The notes: generated by a model from the letters alone, not told the origin. A stretch of 64,000 nucleotides of DNA from Adineta vaga (GCA_021613535.1 CP075492.1:8742001-8806000), one strand, 5' to 3'. Shown: positions 1-11,896, counted from the first letter of the stretch. Numbers and translations are program-made.

Positions 1-1263
1 TCATCTAGATACAAGTTTTTGAAAAAGACTTTAAACTATTGATAGAAAAGAGAACGTACGGTGAATTGCGCACTGCCACTCTTTCTGATCGATGATTCAT
101 GTTCATGTTCAAGTCTTGCTAAATTTCGTGGTCGTCGACCAACATTTTCATGTGGATAACAATTTATTTTATATTGACTTGGTTCTACCAAACTAAAGAA
201 AATAATTCCAATATCATTCTTTGTAAACCTAACAGCTTTATATATTTTTACTTAAATGCAGATATTTTACAAAGTTGTGGTGAAGCAATAACTATTTCAT
301 AGTGACATGATGATACTTCTTGAATACTCATAATTCCATTTCGACCATTTTCATGACACACTAAACGAAAAAAGACTCCATTTTTCTTCGCCTATCAATA
401 GAATTCTCGATCTTACTATAGAGTACAACTGTTTCACGTGGACTATCTGAATTTAAGTCACAATTAGTTCCATGTGTATAACGAACTTCCAACATTGGCA
501 TTTCACGATTATCAAATGTTTTATAAAGAATCTATATAACATTCAATTTCATAAAAATAAGCTTGAAAAAGATTGATTTAAATCTTTTACTCGAGTGACT
601 GCTTGATCTTGATCATTGACGAGTTTTTCTTGACTAGCTGCATGATAATAACCGAGAAAATATTCTTGATGCATTGTTTTCTATTCAAATCTATATTGAT
701 GATCATCAAACAAAAAAAAGAATTATTCTTACTTTGCCTGCTACTTTTGTTTCATGATATTGTCGAATATGCATTCCATGACATAATTCATATGTCCAAT
801 ATGGATCTAACTGTAGAATTGTGAATTATAGATGAATACCATGATTTTAATTCATGTTTAAACTTACGCGATAAGTGCATGTTGTTGCTGCTTGAGAATG
901 TAAATTTTGAAAGAATGATTCTAATTCCGTATTCAAAATATAATCTGGTAATGTCTATCGAGAACGAGGATAGATGTTGCAATGAAAGGAAAAGAATTCT
1001 TATTTACTGTATCTGTGGATTGAGTTGTTGGTAAAACACAAGAATATGTTTCTTTTCGTTTGGACGTGAAGATAAAACTATTTGCTAAATCCAATGACTA
1101 AAAATAAATTCTAATGAATAAAACGAGATAGGGTTGTTCAATGGTATACGGAAGTGATTTCTCGTTGCCATTTTATATCATAGAGTATATCATCGTCTAA
1201 GATGGTTTGCGTGAACGAAATGAACAAGATTATTGCGAGAATTGATTGGAAGAACAACGACAT
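1..1263 (-). CDS. ERLEC1: ERLEC1/OS-9-type ER lectin with MRH domain (partial, 3' end outside window)
   Basis: This is a lectin of the ER quality-control (ERAD) type that reads trimmed N-glycans through an MRH domain. Spliced exons: 1150-1263, 1008-1097, 868-954, 733-810, 591-680, 417-531, 252-360, 60-192 and <1-4; all phases agree and introns are 50-60 nt. The ATG at 1263 is followed by a hydrophobic signal peptide ([14 protein letters not shown]). The MRH domain follows, with [18 protein letters not shown], a 'HGTNCDL...[14 protein letters not shown]' strand and '[17 protein letters not shown]', giving the expected Cys pairs, and then a '[10 protein letters not shown]' tail like that of ERLEC1. 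About 272 residues are visible. Human ERLEC1 has two MRH domains; a second could lie outside the window. OS-9 is the alternative, but the HIRQYHE stretch favours ERLEC1. Confidence 0.85.
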
Positions 1264-1509
1264 TATTATTGATCTGTCAAGTAAGGATTGATCATTTTTG
1301 CACACTCGAATGAATTAGCTCATCATCATTTATTTCCTGTAAGCGAAGCATTGGGTTATAGAACGATCCAATGATGCTTTGAAGCGACCTCTTTTCCAAA
1401 TGTATCGATCATAACACATATCAATCAAAGTTTATTAGTCAATAAAAGAAAAACGTCTATTTCTAGTAAATTCTACTCTTGTCAACAGAATTCCAAAGAA
1501 TGACTAAAG

Positions 1510-2829
1510 TTACATAGATTCAGATTCACTAGTGTGAAAGTTTATACATGTTTCAGTAGCAATCGCCAGTATATCCGATGTGAATTGATTAATACGATAT
1601 GGAGTTGGTTGATATGTAATTCGTTGAATTAATTTTCCATCTGCAGATACATGCAATAAGTGATTTCCATGCAAATCCGGAATTAGCCATTCATTTGATT
1701 CAATTGAACAACAGCGTAGCGCAGTAGTTTTATCATAATTAGTATGTAGGACAAATGACCAAATTTGATGAAATGTTTTAGTCGACCGCAAATCGACACG
1801 TATCGTTTTTTTCGTTCTATTTCGAATTGATAGTACCAATGTTCCATTGTTGTAAACAATACTTTCGATAAATTCATCCGCTGCACATGTTTCAGGTGAT
1901 TTCCATTCTTTGATGATCATCATTGGTGACGATAGTCCTATTTGTACGATCGATGAGCCCCATTCTTCCGTTGATAAGTATAGATATTCATGTGAACAAG
2001 TACAGGAAAACCATTTTTGCTTCGGTAATGTTTGCACAAGATCTATAGACAATAAATTTTCGCCAACAAGAAAAAGATTGTCATTGGTCAATAATAAAAA
2101 GCGATCCAATGTAGACGACCAACACATATCATAGAGTGTGCCATGTAGCCAAATAATTTCTTTGACTTTGGACAAAGTAGTGTCCAACAAACACAAATTC
2201 GGAACTTGATGCAATAATAAGAATTGATCATTACTGGTCAATGAATACCAACTACCTCTTGGATATGTAACTGTTCTACGGATAGAAGAGAAAATAGATG
2301 CATCGAATGGTTGCACATTAGTTTCTCGGATTTGAACTATAGTATCGTCTATTTCTAATGGCGAACTATGAATTGACAAAGTTACTTGTTCAATTTTGCT
2401 TATATCTCGTTCTAAACGATTGATGGTTGCGGAAAGATTATTAAGATCTCGTTGAGTTACTTCTTGTTCACGAGTAAATTTAGATAATTTTGTTCGTATA
2501 TCAAGAATTTTTTCTTGTTGTTTTTCAATTTTCATCGTAACGAGATGTTGAAGTTCCTTTTGCTTTTGTTCGAAAAAGAAATCAATCGTTTGATGACATT
2601 CTGTACGCCATTGTTCAAGAGCTTGATGACCATCACGTACTTTGCCATGAAAATCATATATATTGAGTCGTTCACCAAGACTATTTAATGTATCAATGAA
2701 TGGATTCAATTGAGTAACTAGTAGTTCATTATGTTCATGTAAATGTTGTAAACAAAGATTTTGATTACAACAATCACATACAGCACGCGATGTTCGTTCG
2801 CATTTTTGTATAGTACATGGTTGAGACAT
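1510..2829 (-). CDS. B-box-like zinc finger / coiled-coil / propeller-like protein, copy 1
   Basis: An intronless gene encoding 439 aa. The N-terminus carries a B-box-like zinc motif, C5-x4-C10-x7-C18-x2-C21-x4-C26-x2-H29-x3-H33. A helical coiled-coil-like region follows at about residues 70-150 (EQWRTECHQTIDFFFEQKQKEL...). The C-terminal half (about 190-430) is made of repeated beta-strand blocks such as 'DMCWSSTLDRFLLLT' and 'WFSCTCSHEYLYLST' and may be a beta-propeller. The order resembles TRIM-NHL proteins without a RING, but no RING or clear NHL repeat is seen. I chose the Met at 2829 because it matches the paralogue's start (MSQPCTI); a longer ORF upstream only translates an ATT microsatellite. 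The paralogue lies directly upstream on the same strand. The biochemical function is unknown. Confidence 0.8.
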   Translation of the reverse strand: MSQPCTIQKCERTSRAVCDCCNQNLCLQHLHEHNELLVTQLNPFIDTLNSLGERLNIYDFHGKVRDGHQALEQWRTECHQTIDFFFEQKQKELQHLVTMKIEKQQEKILDIRTKLSKFTREQEVTQRDLNNLSATINRLERDISKIEQVTLSIHSSPLEIDDTIVQIRETNVQPFDASIFSSIRRTVTYPRGSWYSLTSNDQFLLLHQVPNLCLLDTTLSKVKEIIWLHGTLYDMCWSSTLDRFLLLTNDNLFLVGENLLSIDLVQTLPKQKWFSCTCSHEYLYLSTEEWGSSIVQIGLSSPMMIIKEWKSPETCAADEFIESIVYNNGTLVLSIRNRTKKTIRVDLRSTKTFHQIWSFVLHTNYDKTTALRCCSIESNEWLIPDLHGNHLLHVSADGKLIQRITYQPTPYRINQFTSDILAIATETCINFHTSESESM

Positions 2830-3231
2830 ATTAATAATAATAATAATAATAATAATAATGAAAGAACGTTTTTTTACATCGTCGGCAGTCGTGAGAAGAA
2901 CGAAAAACACGAATACTCGATGTTTACTTACACGCGTGATTCAATCTCTAGTTTTTTTTCACCAATGTGAGAGTAAAGGTTATCATAGAATTGAAAAGTT
3001 AGTAACATATCTGAAGAACAATATAAGAAATATAATGATAACTTTTCGAAATAAAGTACAAAATTCATTCTACTTATCTTGTTTATTCGAATTATAAATC
3101 TGGCAAATTCAAAGTGGTCTTTTTGACTTTTTAATCAATAATAAAAATCTTTCAAAACATGATTTACACGCTTGTTAAATATTACATGCATTCTTGATCA
3201 AATTGAAGAAGTGAAATGTGTCAATTTTTTT
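2830..3231. other. spacer between the two B-box genes
   Basis: No gene is seen here. It holds the TAA microsatellite just upstream of copy 1, and the rest is plain AT-rich DNA that should contain the promoter of copy 1 and the 3' UTR of copy 2. Confidence 0.6.
2832..2859. repeat. (TAA)n microsatellite in the 5' leader of B-box copy 1
   Basis: About nine TAA units lie immediately upstream of the chosen ATG. Read from the minus strand they give ATT codons (poly-Ile), which artificially extend the reading frame. This argues for the downstream start. Confidence 0.9.
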
Positions 3232-4542
3232 TCATAATATCTTATGAAAATTTGTTCCGTATTCATCAGCTACGACCAAGAAATTTGAACTAAACAAAGC
3301 AACACGATACGGAGTTGTATGGTACGGAATTTTCATCTTAATTCTTCCATCATTTGTTATGTGAATTAAACATCGAGCTTTGAAATCAGCTACTAACCAT
3401 TCGTTATAGTTGATGGTACAGCAACGAATTGATATAGATTCGTCGCAAACAACATTAAGCGAAAGCATCCATATATGTTCGAATGTATCTGAAGATCTTA
3501 ACTCAAAACGTACGGTCTTTTCCAACACATTTGAGATTATTAGAGCAAGTTTCTTTTCATTGCTATAAACAAGATCATCAATACGATCACGCTTTTCCCA
3601 TATGTTAGGAACATTCCATTCATCAATGCATTTTACTGACGGATGCATGAGAAATTTAACAACCGAAGGTTGAATATCATACGTTGACAAAAACAAGAAA
3701 TCATCAGAACATGTACATGAGAACCATCGACGTTTCTCACCTAGTTGTAGAGTACGAATATTCATTGTGTTTTCATCGATGGTATAAATATTATTTTTGG
3801 CTATTATTATAAAACAAGCTAATATTGATGACCAGCACATATCAAAAATTGTGTCTTCAAAATGTAAACTTTGTTTTGCAATTGTCATCTCTCGATCGAT
3901 TAAACATAAACTAGATGTCGGTTGTATCATCACATAACGATGATTAGTAGTGATTATTTTGCATTTGTTAGGAAGACGTTGAATTGTTTTATGTATCGGT
4001 GGAAACTTAGATAAATCAAGCACTTGCTCAGTGAATCTATTTAGTTCAATCAATGAATCATCTATCGTAAGCGGACGAGTTCGAATTTGAAAACATGCTT
4101 TTTCGATAGAATTCAAGTCTGTTGTAAGCTGACGAATAAGTGATGTTAACGAATCAATATCGTGTTGAGTTGCTTCTTGTTCATGGGCTAGTTCAGTTAA
4201 TTTAACTTGAGTGTTGATGGCACTTTTCCGTTGGCTATCCAATTTGTCTGTAATAAGACGATCACATTCTTGACATTTTTCTTCAAAATATTGGTCTATT
4301 TTCTGGTGACAATCCACACGCCATTTGTCTAATTTTCCACGGCAATCATTCATAATATCTTGGCTATTCAATGCATTCAAACGATCACTGAGTACATTGA
4401 TTCCATCAGTTAAAGGACTTAATTGAGAGACTAAAAAGTCATTATGTTCATTTAAATGCTGAAGGCAAAGATTTTTTTGGCAACAATGACATAATGCTCG
4501 TGAGTAACGTTTACATTCCAAAATGGTACACGGCTGAGACAT
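3232..4542 (-). CDS. B-box-like zinc finger / coiled-coil / propeller-like protein, copy 2
   Basis: A 436-aa intronless paralogue of the downstream gene, with the same architecture. It starts MSQPCTILECKRYSRALC and keeps every zinc ligand spacing (C5, C10, C18, C21, C26, H29, H33). The coiled coil (WRVDCHQKIDQYFEEKCQEC) and landmarks such as 'DMCWSSILACFIII' and 'WFSCTCSDDFLFLST' align one-to-one with copy 1. The copies are clearly diverged, so the tandem duplication is not recent. Both are free of introns while most neighbours have many, which suggests an intronless founder gene. Such proteins are often E3-like or scaffold proteins, but no RING is present and no function can be assigned. Confidence 0.8.
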   Translation of the reverse strand: MSQPCTILECKRYSRALCHCCQKNLCLQHLNEHNDFLVSQLSPLTDGINVLSDRLNALNSQDIMNDCRGKLDKWRVDCHQKIDQYFEEKCQECDRLITDKLDSQRKSAINTQVKLTELAHEQEATQHDIDSLTSLIRQLTTDLNSIEKACFQIRTRPLTIDDSLIELNRFTEQVLDLSKFPPIHKTIQRLPNKCKIITTNHRYVMIQPTSSLCLIDREMTIAKQSLHFEDTIFDMCWSSILACFIIIAKNNIYTIDENTMNIRTLQLGEKRRWFSCTCSDDFLFLSTYDIQPSVVKFLMHPSVKCIDEWNVPNIWEKRDRIDDLVYSNEKKLALIISNVLEKTVRFELRSSDTFEHIWMLSLNVVCDESISIRCCTINYNEWLVADFKARCLIHITNDGRIKMKIPYHTTPYRVALFSSNFLVVADEYGTNFHKIL

Positions 4543-7295
4543 TCGTATGTGAACGAGAAAATACTATATTTCTCCAACAGAGTCTTATCTGCTGATTTAA
4601 ATATTGCGAAGGCAGACAGATAGAAGAGAAATATACAATTGGAAGTAAATAGAACGACAGTTACCGAAAGGTGTCGTAGCATATCGTATTAGAACATAGC
4701 TTAATGGTACGAGCTATATTATCTACAATAGTATAATAGATTCGAAGTAATAAGTTCATAACTTTCATCTTGTAAACTAGTAGTATATAATTCCAATGAA
4801 AATAATATCAATATTCATTGTAAAGAAATCGTCAACATTTGGTATAAGAAAGAAAATGTTCAGGATAAATCAAAGAAACATAATAATAATCTTAGCTATG
4901 CGAAAGTATCATGTAGCATCCTTCACAACTCATCATTGCGTAAGCAAATACTTATTTAATTCATTTAGTATATCATATTAATATGATTAGAATTCAAGAT
5001 GTCCAAGAATCCACTGTATAGTTCTACATTTGTTAGTATAAAGTAAATTACCTTTTTTTTAGTGTACTTCTAGTTAAATAAATGTAAAAATTCGATAAAT
5101 CCTTAGGTTGTTCATTTCAATGAATTCTCGAGAGAAAAAGAAGGTTTTCTCTATTTTTTCAGTACATCTAAGTGCATTATCATTTATCAGAAATAGACAT
5201 AACAAACATCACAAACATCACCTAATCGATTCCATCTGCAGTCTGGATTTTTTCCGACATGAAACCTGATGAAAGATATCGTAGAAACGCAAGAAAACAT
5301 AGAATAGTGAGACTTTATTTTTTAGAATATCATGAATTCTGATGAATAAAAGAATGGTTTTCTATGTGTACTCCTTTAATTCTTCATTTCAACGAACAAA
5401 ATATCTAAGCTAATCGAGCAATTATTTTTCTTAACGTTAACTATCAATCGAGCGTTAACTTGCTAAAACTTGATCAACAATAATCGAATAACACATATAA
5501 CATATTCAGTAAATAATCATATTATCAATGCATGAACGAGATTGGTTCTCAGTTGATCTTATCATTCACCATCAATTAACACTTTACTTTTCATTTCTAT
5601 ACGTATCAAGATCTCACTACTGTTCGAATTTAGTTCATATCAATATATTAGAATAGATTATTCTCTCTCTCTCTCTGTTAACTTTGAGAATAATACTAGA
5701 TATTATATAAAAAGAATACGAAGAAAAACAATGTAGGTTGGGGGTACTCGTTAAAAGATAGTAGCATAGTGGGAAGAATCTTTAGGTTTTGCTTATTATG
5801 TAAAGGAACTGTCATCATCAATGATGATTATATCGACATCATCTACGTTTTTTTGTCTCTCTCTCTCTCTCTCGCTCTCTCTCTCTCTCTACCGAATGAT
5901 TCCTTACATATAAACATGACGAGTAAAAAAGAGTAACACTCATCATCACAAAGCAGACGACTCGAGCTAGTGTATAACATCTTATCAATTCAGATCAACC
6001 TGAGCGTCACTGACACTCTAACACGTCGATTATCATTTCATATAAATTCAATATCTCTATCATCGAATTAGTTTTTGACATTATTGGACAAAAAGAAAGA
6101 TACACAACAGCAACGAAGAATAACAATCTCTCCTTGTTTTTCTTAACTGACGAAAGCTTTATGACGTGGTAAGTCATCCGAAAAAAAAACAATATGTATA
6201 CAGATAAAGAGTCTACTTTTCTCGCTGACAAATTATTTAAAGGTCATCTTATTCGATGAAAAAACACTCAGAGAAACTCTATCGGAATTTTGATAGTTTT
6301 TACAGCAAATGATATTTTTCTTCGGTGTTTTTTTTTGTTGCGATGAAACAATAATAGTTGAGTTAACTAGATTATTTATATCCTGATCTGATATTAATAA
6401 AAATCTGCATATCATGAAACGACAATATCAACAGAGGAATACATTATCTGTCACATCGTATAGAACTGATAGATTTATTTTCAGAAATCCTTTGATGCAT
6501 TTTTCTTTTTGTTGATTAGACATGGCAAATTCTTTCTTTTTTTGCCTAAGAATCTCGAACATCTGCATGTAACAGAACAAAAAGATGTATTAGAACGACT
6601 GCATAATGATAATCCTAAATGAATAGCTCTCTCAATCATCAAACCATTTGTTGCATAGAGACGGAAAGAAGGAAAAAAAAGAACAGAAATAAGAGTATGA
6701 TCTCTATTGTTATGATCTATTCGCTATTTTTCCTCCGTTTTTCTACGATTGATACGCCAACTCATTGGCACGACGAAGACATTCTTCATCCATAAATATC
6801 ATCCAGACTTAGTTATGTGTACACACATGGATAACAGAAGAGAAGAGAAGAGACAAGAAGAGAAAAGAAAAATTAGTTTGGTTTTCCCATTTGTCGATAC
6901 ACGTACATAGGTCACACCCAAAGGAAAAAAGAATCCTCTTTTCTTCTTTTCTTCCACTACGTTAGAGATATCAGACGAAGAGATCGGAAACGCATTTCTA
7001 ATTGAAGAGTGTTTTCTTTCTCTTTTCCTTTTTTTTTTGACCGAACGCTTGCTATCGCGTTGGTCAAATGTTTTCTCATTAGGATATTTCTGCCATTTTC
7101 TTCTTGTCTTTATCTTCGTCTTCGTCTTTTTCTTCTTCTCTGTTACACGCATCATGTTGTTGCCTGCGCTTGATAAAAGAACATCTCGACTGCTATAACA
7201 AAATACGTTGTTGACATTTGACGAAGAAAAAGAAATATGAACATTATAATCTCTGCTGTGTCCGTGTGTGTGTGTACTAGTGACTAGAATAGAAT
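4543..7295. other. gene-free AT-rich stretch
   Basis: Only short ORFs of low complexity are present, with no spliceable exon chain or recognisable domain on either strand. It contains two CT tracts (5662-5676 and 5856-5890). The right end should hold the promoter of the PDZ gene. Confidence 0.6.
5856..5890. repeat. (CT)n microsatellite
   Basis: An almost uninterrupted CT tract with one CG interruption. A shorter CT tract lies at 5662-5676. Confidence 0.9.
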
Positions 7296-10086
7296 ATGTT
7301 AGGAGATCGGAAAACTGTTGTTTTACGGGGTGGTGCTCCCTGGGGTTTCCGACTTTCTGGTGGCGGCCAAACACCTGTTTATATTGCCAAGGTATTTCCT
7401 CATTGTATTTTTGTATAGATTCGAACAGTAAATGAATGAATATTTATTTGATTATTTAGGTTCGAAGTCGAAGCAAGGCAGCATATGGTGGTCTTGCAGC
7501 AGGTGATACAATTGTCTCAGTTAATGGTATTCCTTCAGGACAACAATCATTACGTGAAATAAATGATATAATTGATACTGTTCGTGATCAACTTATTATC
7601 GAAGTACAAAGGTATTGATGAGAAAGAAAAGCAATCGAGAATTTTTTGTTTTAATTTTCATCATGTTTTTTTTCTAATAGTACGGCTGGTTTCCGTGGTT
7701 TTCGACTCGATTCGGGTTCAAGTATTGATACAAGAGAAAGTAGTCCCGTTCGACCATTGAATCGACTAACACCACAGCCAAAACAAATGGATTATTTTCA
7801 GTATACATCATCACGTACAACGCCAACTTATCCAATGTATTCATCAACTCCAACTACAAATTACTTCGATAGCACTAATTCAATAAATCGAGATCAACGT
7901 TATACGGATTCGTATGGACGTTCAGTTACCAGTCCGTTATCCGCTATATTTCGAACAGCAACAATTACAACAAATTCACCTCAAACGCCAAAAGCAACTG
8001 CTCGCATACAACAATTTACTCATCGACCATCGACATCAAATAGTACGTACGATACACCACGAACGACAACAAGTGGTTATGTATCAGATACCAATGACTT
8101 TTGTCGCTCATCAATATCTGTTCGTCCATTCAATCATAATGGATCAACTTCATCATCAGCAACAACTACTACTACAAATATTCGACATGTGGTCAATCAA
8201 CAACCATCTTTTATACCGTCAACAACAGTATACAGTAATAAAAACGCAGCAGGTAGTGAGCAAAATTATTTTAGCGATTCAGAATATATGACATCTGGCC
8301 CACGTTATTATAAAATTACTCGATTAGTTAATACTAGTCGACGACCCAGTAATGTTGTATTACCCATTCGTTCAATGACAAGTAAAGCATATGATCAGTA
8401 TGTACCACCTGACCCACCAAAACCACAACCACCACCATTTGATGTATATCGTTATCAACAAGAACAACAACGTCTCGAACAACAACGTCTAGAACGAGAG
8501 CGTCTCGAACGAGAACGTCCGAACGAGAACGTCTAGAACGAGAACGAGACCGTGAACGTGAAAGACAAGAACAGTTGCAACGACAGTTATATTTGCAGCA
8601 ACAACAGCAAGCAAATATGCCTCGATTTAATCCGCCACCAAAACTTACCTTACCTACCGAACCAATGATTGATCGTGAACTTGGTGCTGAATTACTTGCT
8701 TCACCTACAGCGAATAGTAAGTTTTTGCTTTTGATAAAACAGTATAATAGAAAACGAAAAACGCTTTTCCTTTTACAGAGAAACGCTATGCGGATTCTAG
8801 CTTCTTTCAAACTCAATATAATACATATCCAACTATTGAAGAACAGAAAAAGATGGCTCGTAAAATTGCAGCAATTCTTGAAAGTGGTGATCCAACTCAG
8901 AAAGGTTCAACAAAATTTGAAAAACAACGTGAACGAGCAGAAAAATTTACTATTGAATCGGACAGTAATAATTATCGACCGTTACGCCCTTTACAAACTG
9001 ATACATCTTCATATGCTACTACTAGTAGTTATCATCAACAAACATATTATAATTCACCAAATGTACCTGACTGTATTAAACATAGTTTAGATGAAGCTCA
9101 ATATATTAATCCATTAAGATATGTTGGAGCACCAGAAGAATTCAAACAAATTCATATGCAGGTATGATTTTAATATAGAATGATCTCTCTGTTTCCTACA
9201 GAATCGTATTATTTAGGAACATGTAACGCATACAAGTGTTCCGCCACAAATAGCTATGAGTATTGTAGATGATTTAAATCAAAGTCGCGGTAAAGGTGCA
9301 GCATTATTTCAAAAACGTAAAGCTCGATCGGACAAATGGGTGATCGATGAAAATAATGTTAAAAAACAAGGTTATCGACCACCACAGCCAACAACATCCT
9401 ATATGGGCGTAAGTGTATTTAGATATAACAAATACTATTATTATATAATTGTTTTATTTCTTTAGACAGCAGCGAAACCATGGGGACAGCGTGCACCTTC
9501 ATGGTCTGATAGTGAGGGACCGAGTTTTTCACCTATACGAACACCATTTAATCCTCCACCTCCTCCTACTTCTATTCTTCCTGAACCGATTTTATCACCG
9601 ACACCACCGCCATCACAAACTGGACCACGATTTGGAGATTTCAATGCCAAACCGAAAGGTTTCGGTACTTGGAATGCTGAAAGTAAGATTCTATATCCAA
9701 TACAAATAGAATTATACTTCTTCATCGATAGATTCATCTTCACGTGGAGGTAATGATAATCGAAAACCACTCAATCTTAATATTGAACCAAGTATACGTG
9801 AAGGTAAGAGCATTCTTCTATTTATTTTCAATAGACCAACGAGTACCTCAATATTTGTCATTTAGGTATTGCCGAATCCCATACCCGAATTGCTTCTCAA
9901 CCATGGTCGCCACCATATAATTCCCAACCAATATTTTCTCCAACTCAACAGCAAACGAATCCTAATTATTTTAATTATCCATCACAACAATACAATGGTT
10001 ATAATCAACGAAGTAATAATAACATGAGTCCAAATCCATATAGTTCAAATCAACGATCGCAACAACAAAATTTCACCGACCTGTAG
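7296..10086 (+). CDS. PDZ-domain protein, synaptopodin-2-like (frameshifted once)
   Basis: A probable actin/Z-disc-associated scaffold. Exons: 7296-7391, 7460-7611, 7681-8716, 8779-9161, 9217-9408, 9466-9682, 9732-9803, 9866-10086. Residues 1-85 form a PDZ domain (VVLRGGAPWGFRLSGGG ... GLAAGDTIVSVNG). Two basic stretches follow, 'KFEKQRERAEKFT' and 'GKGAALFQKRKARSDKWV', like the motifs of SYNPO2/SYNPO2L, then Pro-rich segments. The C-terminus FTDL fits a class I PDZ ligand. One base is missing near 8519-8520 inside a repeated Arg/Glu-coding tract: the frame hits TAG at 8534 but resumes one frame over, and all later exon phases agree only if one base is restored (about 789 aa). An AATAAA lies at 10426. 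A Zasp/PDLIM protein is the alternative; no LIM domain is seen. Confidence 0.75.
8519..8520 (+). other. single-base deletion / frameshift in PDZ gene
   Basis: The repeated unit cgtctcgaacgagaa appears here as cgtccgaacgagaa, one T short. The frame shifts and reaches TAG 14 bases later. Coding clearly continues in the next frame through the rest of exon 3, and the splice phase into exon 4 requires the missing base. Confidence 0.8.
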
Positions 10087-10795
10087 AAGCTTTTCTTTTT
10101 TTGTGTCTATTAACACTCACATACATACTCACCTGCACACACATACACACACATACCAAACTCGGTGAAAGAAATCAATAACTTATACTCGCTCAATACA
10201 TTTACTATTTAATGATGAGCATGATTCGTTTCTCCTAAGCAAATGTTTGTAGTCTAGACTGAGAAAATCTCATCATTTCCCTCGCTTTTCTTTGTTCTAT
10301 TTACTTGATTTTTTTCGATGAAGTTTGCTTGTGTGTGCGTGCGTGTGCATATGTGTGCATGTCTCTTTTACAGTATGGTACAGTAATTATTTATATACTT
10401 ATATTCACCAACAACGATTGTTCTAAATAAATTTCTTTCTTATGCGCAGAAAAATAGAGAGAAGAAGGAATTTATAGAAATAACATCTTTATTTTATATT
10501 TCTATCAGCGAAAGTAATCAAAATTTATATATATATATATATACAAGAAGAATTACTGTGATTTATTTGTTTATATTTCTGTCTGCACAGTTGGTATAAA
10601 TCGCGTATTAGATTTCTTCAACTCACAGTCTACTACAGTTGATAATAGCATTGATTTGCTCTTTTCTTTCTATATATCTCTATCATCGTTTTGTTATCAA
10701 AATTAGTCATATCATTTTCTATAAGTAGAAAAGATTGTATCTATTTTTAATGATATTTACAATTTAGAAACAACAGAAAAGGAAAAGGAAATTTA
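10087..10795. other. convergent 3' UTR region
   Basis: This lies between the stop of the PDZ gene and the stop of eL42. It contains CA- and GT-rich simple sequence, AATAAA at 10426-10431 for the plus-strand gene and a TA tract at 10526-10543. No coding potential is seen. Confidence 0.6.
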
Positions 10796-11116
10796 TTACC
10801 ATTGTTCAACTTCATCTTTCTTTTTCTTTTCGCCACCTAATATAAAAACTCTTGTGCGTTTCAAAGCCACTTGATGTATATGATGACATTCACTACATTC
10901 TAAACGTAATACAATTTTCTTCGTTGTTTTGGATTTTTTATGAAAAATTGGTCTCGCTTGACCACCAAAACCTTGTTGTTTCACACCATAACGACGTCTA
11001 CCTTGGGAAAATTTTCTCGGTCGACCTTGCTTGTATTGTGATACTCTATGCACTGTATGCTTTCTGCAAGTGTTTCGTTTGCAAAAGGTACGACGTATTT
11101 TTGGTGTATTGACCAT
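10796..11116 (-). CDS. RPL36A: 60S ribosomal protein eL42 (L36a/L44)
   Basis: A complete 106-aa intronless gene. The protein belongs to the large ribosomal subunit near the E site. The hallmark sequences are present: [12 protein letters not shown] at the start, [28 protein letters not shown] and LGGEKKKK near the end. The zinc ligands are spaced C12-x4-C17 and C74-x2-C77, the fungal/invertebrate arrangement, unlike the vertebrate one. Residue 56 is Pro (QARPIF), the residue associated with cycloheximide sensitivity in yeast. Two TAA stops in tandem followed by A create an AATAAA overlapping the stop. It is convergent with the PDZ gene. Confidence 0.97.
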   Translation of the reverse strand: MVNTPKIRRTFCKRNTCRKHTVHRVSQYKQGRPRKFSQGRRRYGVKQQGFGGQARPIFHKKSKTTKKIVLRLECSECHHIHQVALKRTRVFILGGEKKKKDEVEQW

Positions 11117-11896
11117 GTTGTATAAAATAAAATAAAAATTCTATGAATTTTTTAAGTTTTCAAGCATATAAATACCACGTAGTATTACGAAATCTTTCGT
11201 ATAATTGCAAAATTCTTAATATTATTGCAAGTTTGTTTTCTTTTTTTCCAATGGTGAATCAATAACTTTAATGATTATTAGTCGCGTATCAGAACGATAC
11301 AGAACATGCATAGTGTTAACAGATCGACTTTCCCAAGTTTGAATATTTTTGACGAACAAATAAGAATTATTTTACTCGTTTCCTATTCAATGGTATGGCG
11401 TATATAACATATGTAAACATTATTTTTTTGTTCGGTGTTTTCGTCTAGCACATGTGTTACTATCAATAAGATATTCGCTAGAATTGAAGATCTACTTAGA
11501 AGTATAATACACATAAATATGACCTTGTCCTTTGTTGGTTGATTAAAGGCGGCTATGAGCATAATACAATATGGAAAATTCGAATTTGGCTTCATATATT
11601 CGGACAACCCATCTGAGGGCGAACTGTAATACGTGATAATACGCTACAGAAGTAGAATATTATGTTTATTATTTACTGTGCGTGGAGAGAAGCTAGTTTT
11701 AAGAGAAACAATATTTATTTTTTAAAGTAAATATGAAATCCTATTTCTAGTTGTAGACGAATCTGTTCGTGCTCATTTATTTCTTATTTTCAGTAATAGT
11801 CATTGTAAATCAGTGCATAGAAATTTTGTCACGTTGAGTACCAACATCAAGATATAGAGAATTTATATTCTAGACAAAATTCAGCAAAAAACCAAA

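Noticed and set aside
6799-7374. 191-codon minus-strand ORF
   Set aside because: It is a shadow over the first PDZ exon and low-complexity Lys/Arg sequence; the plus-strand exon there is a clear PDZ domain.
8334-8816. 160-codon minus-strand ORF rich in Arg/Ser/Cys
   Set aside because: It is the antisense of the Arg/Glu-rich repeat in the PDZ gene.
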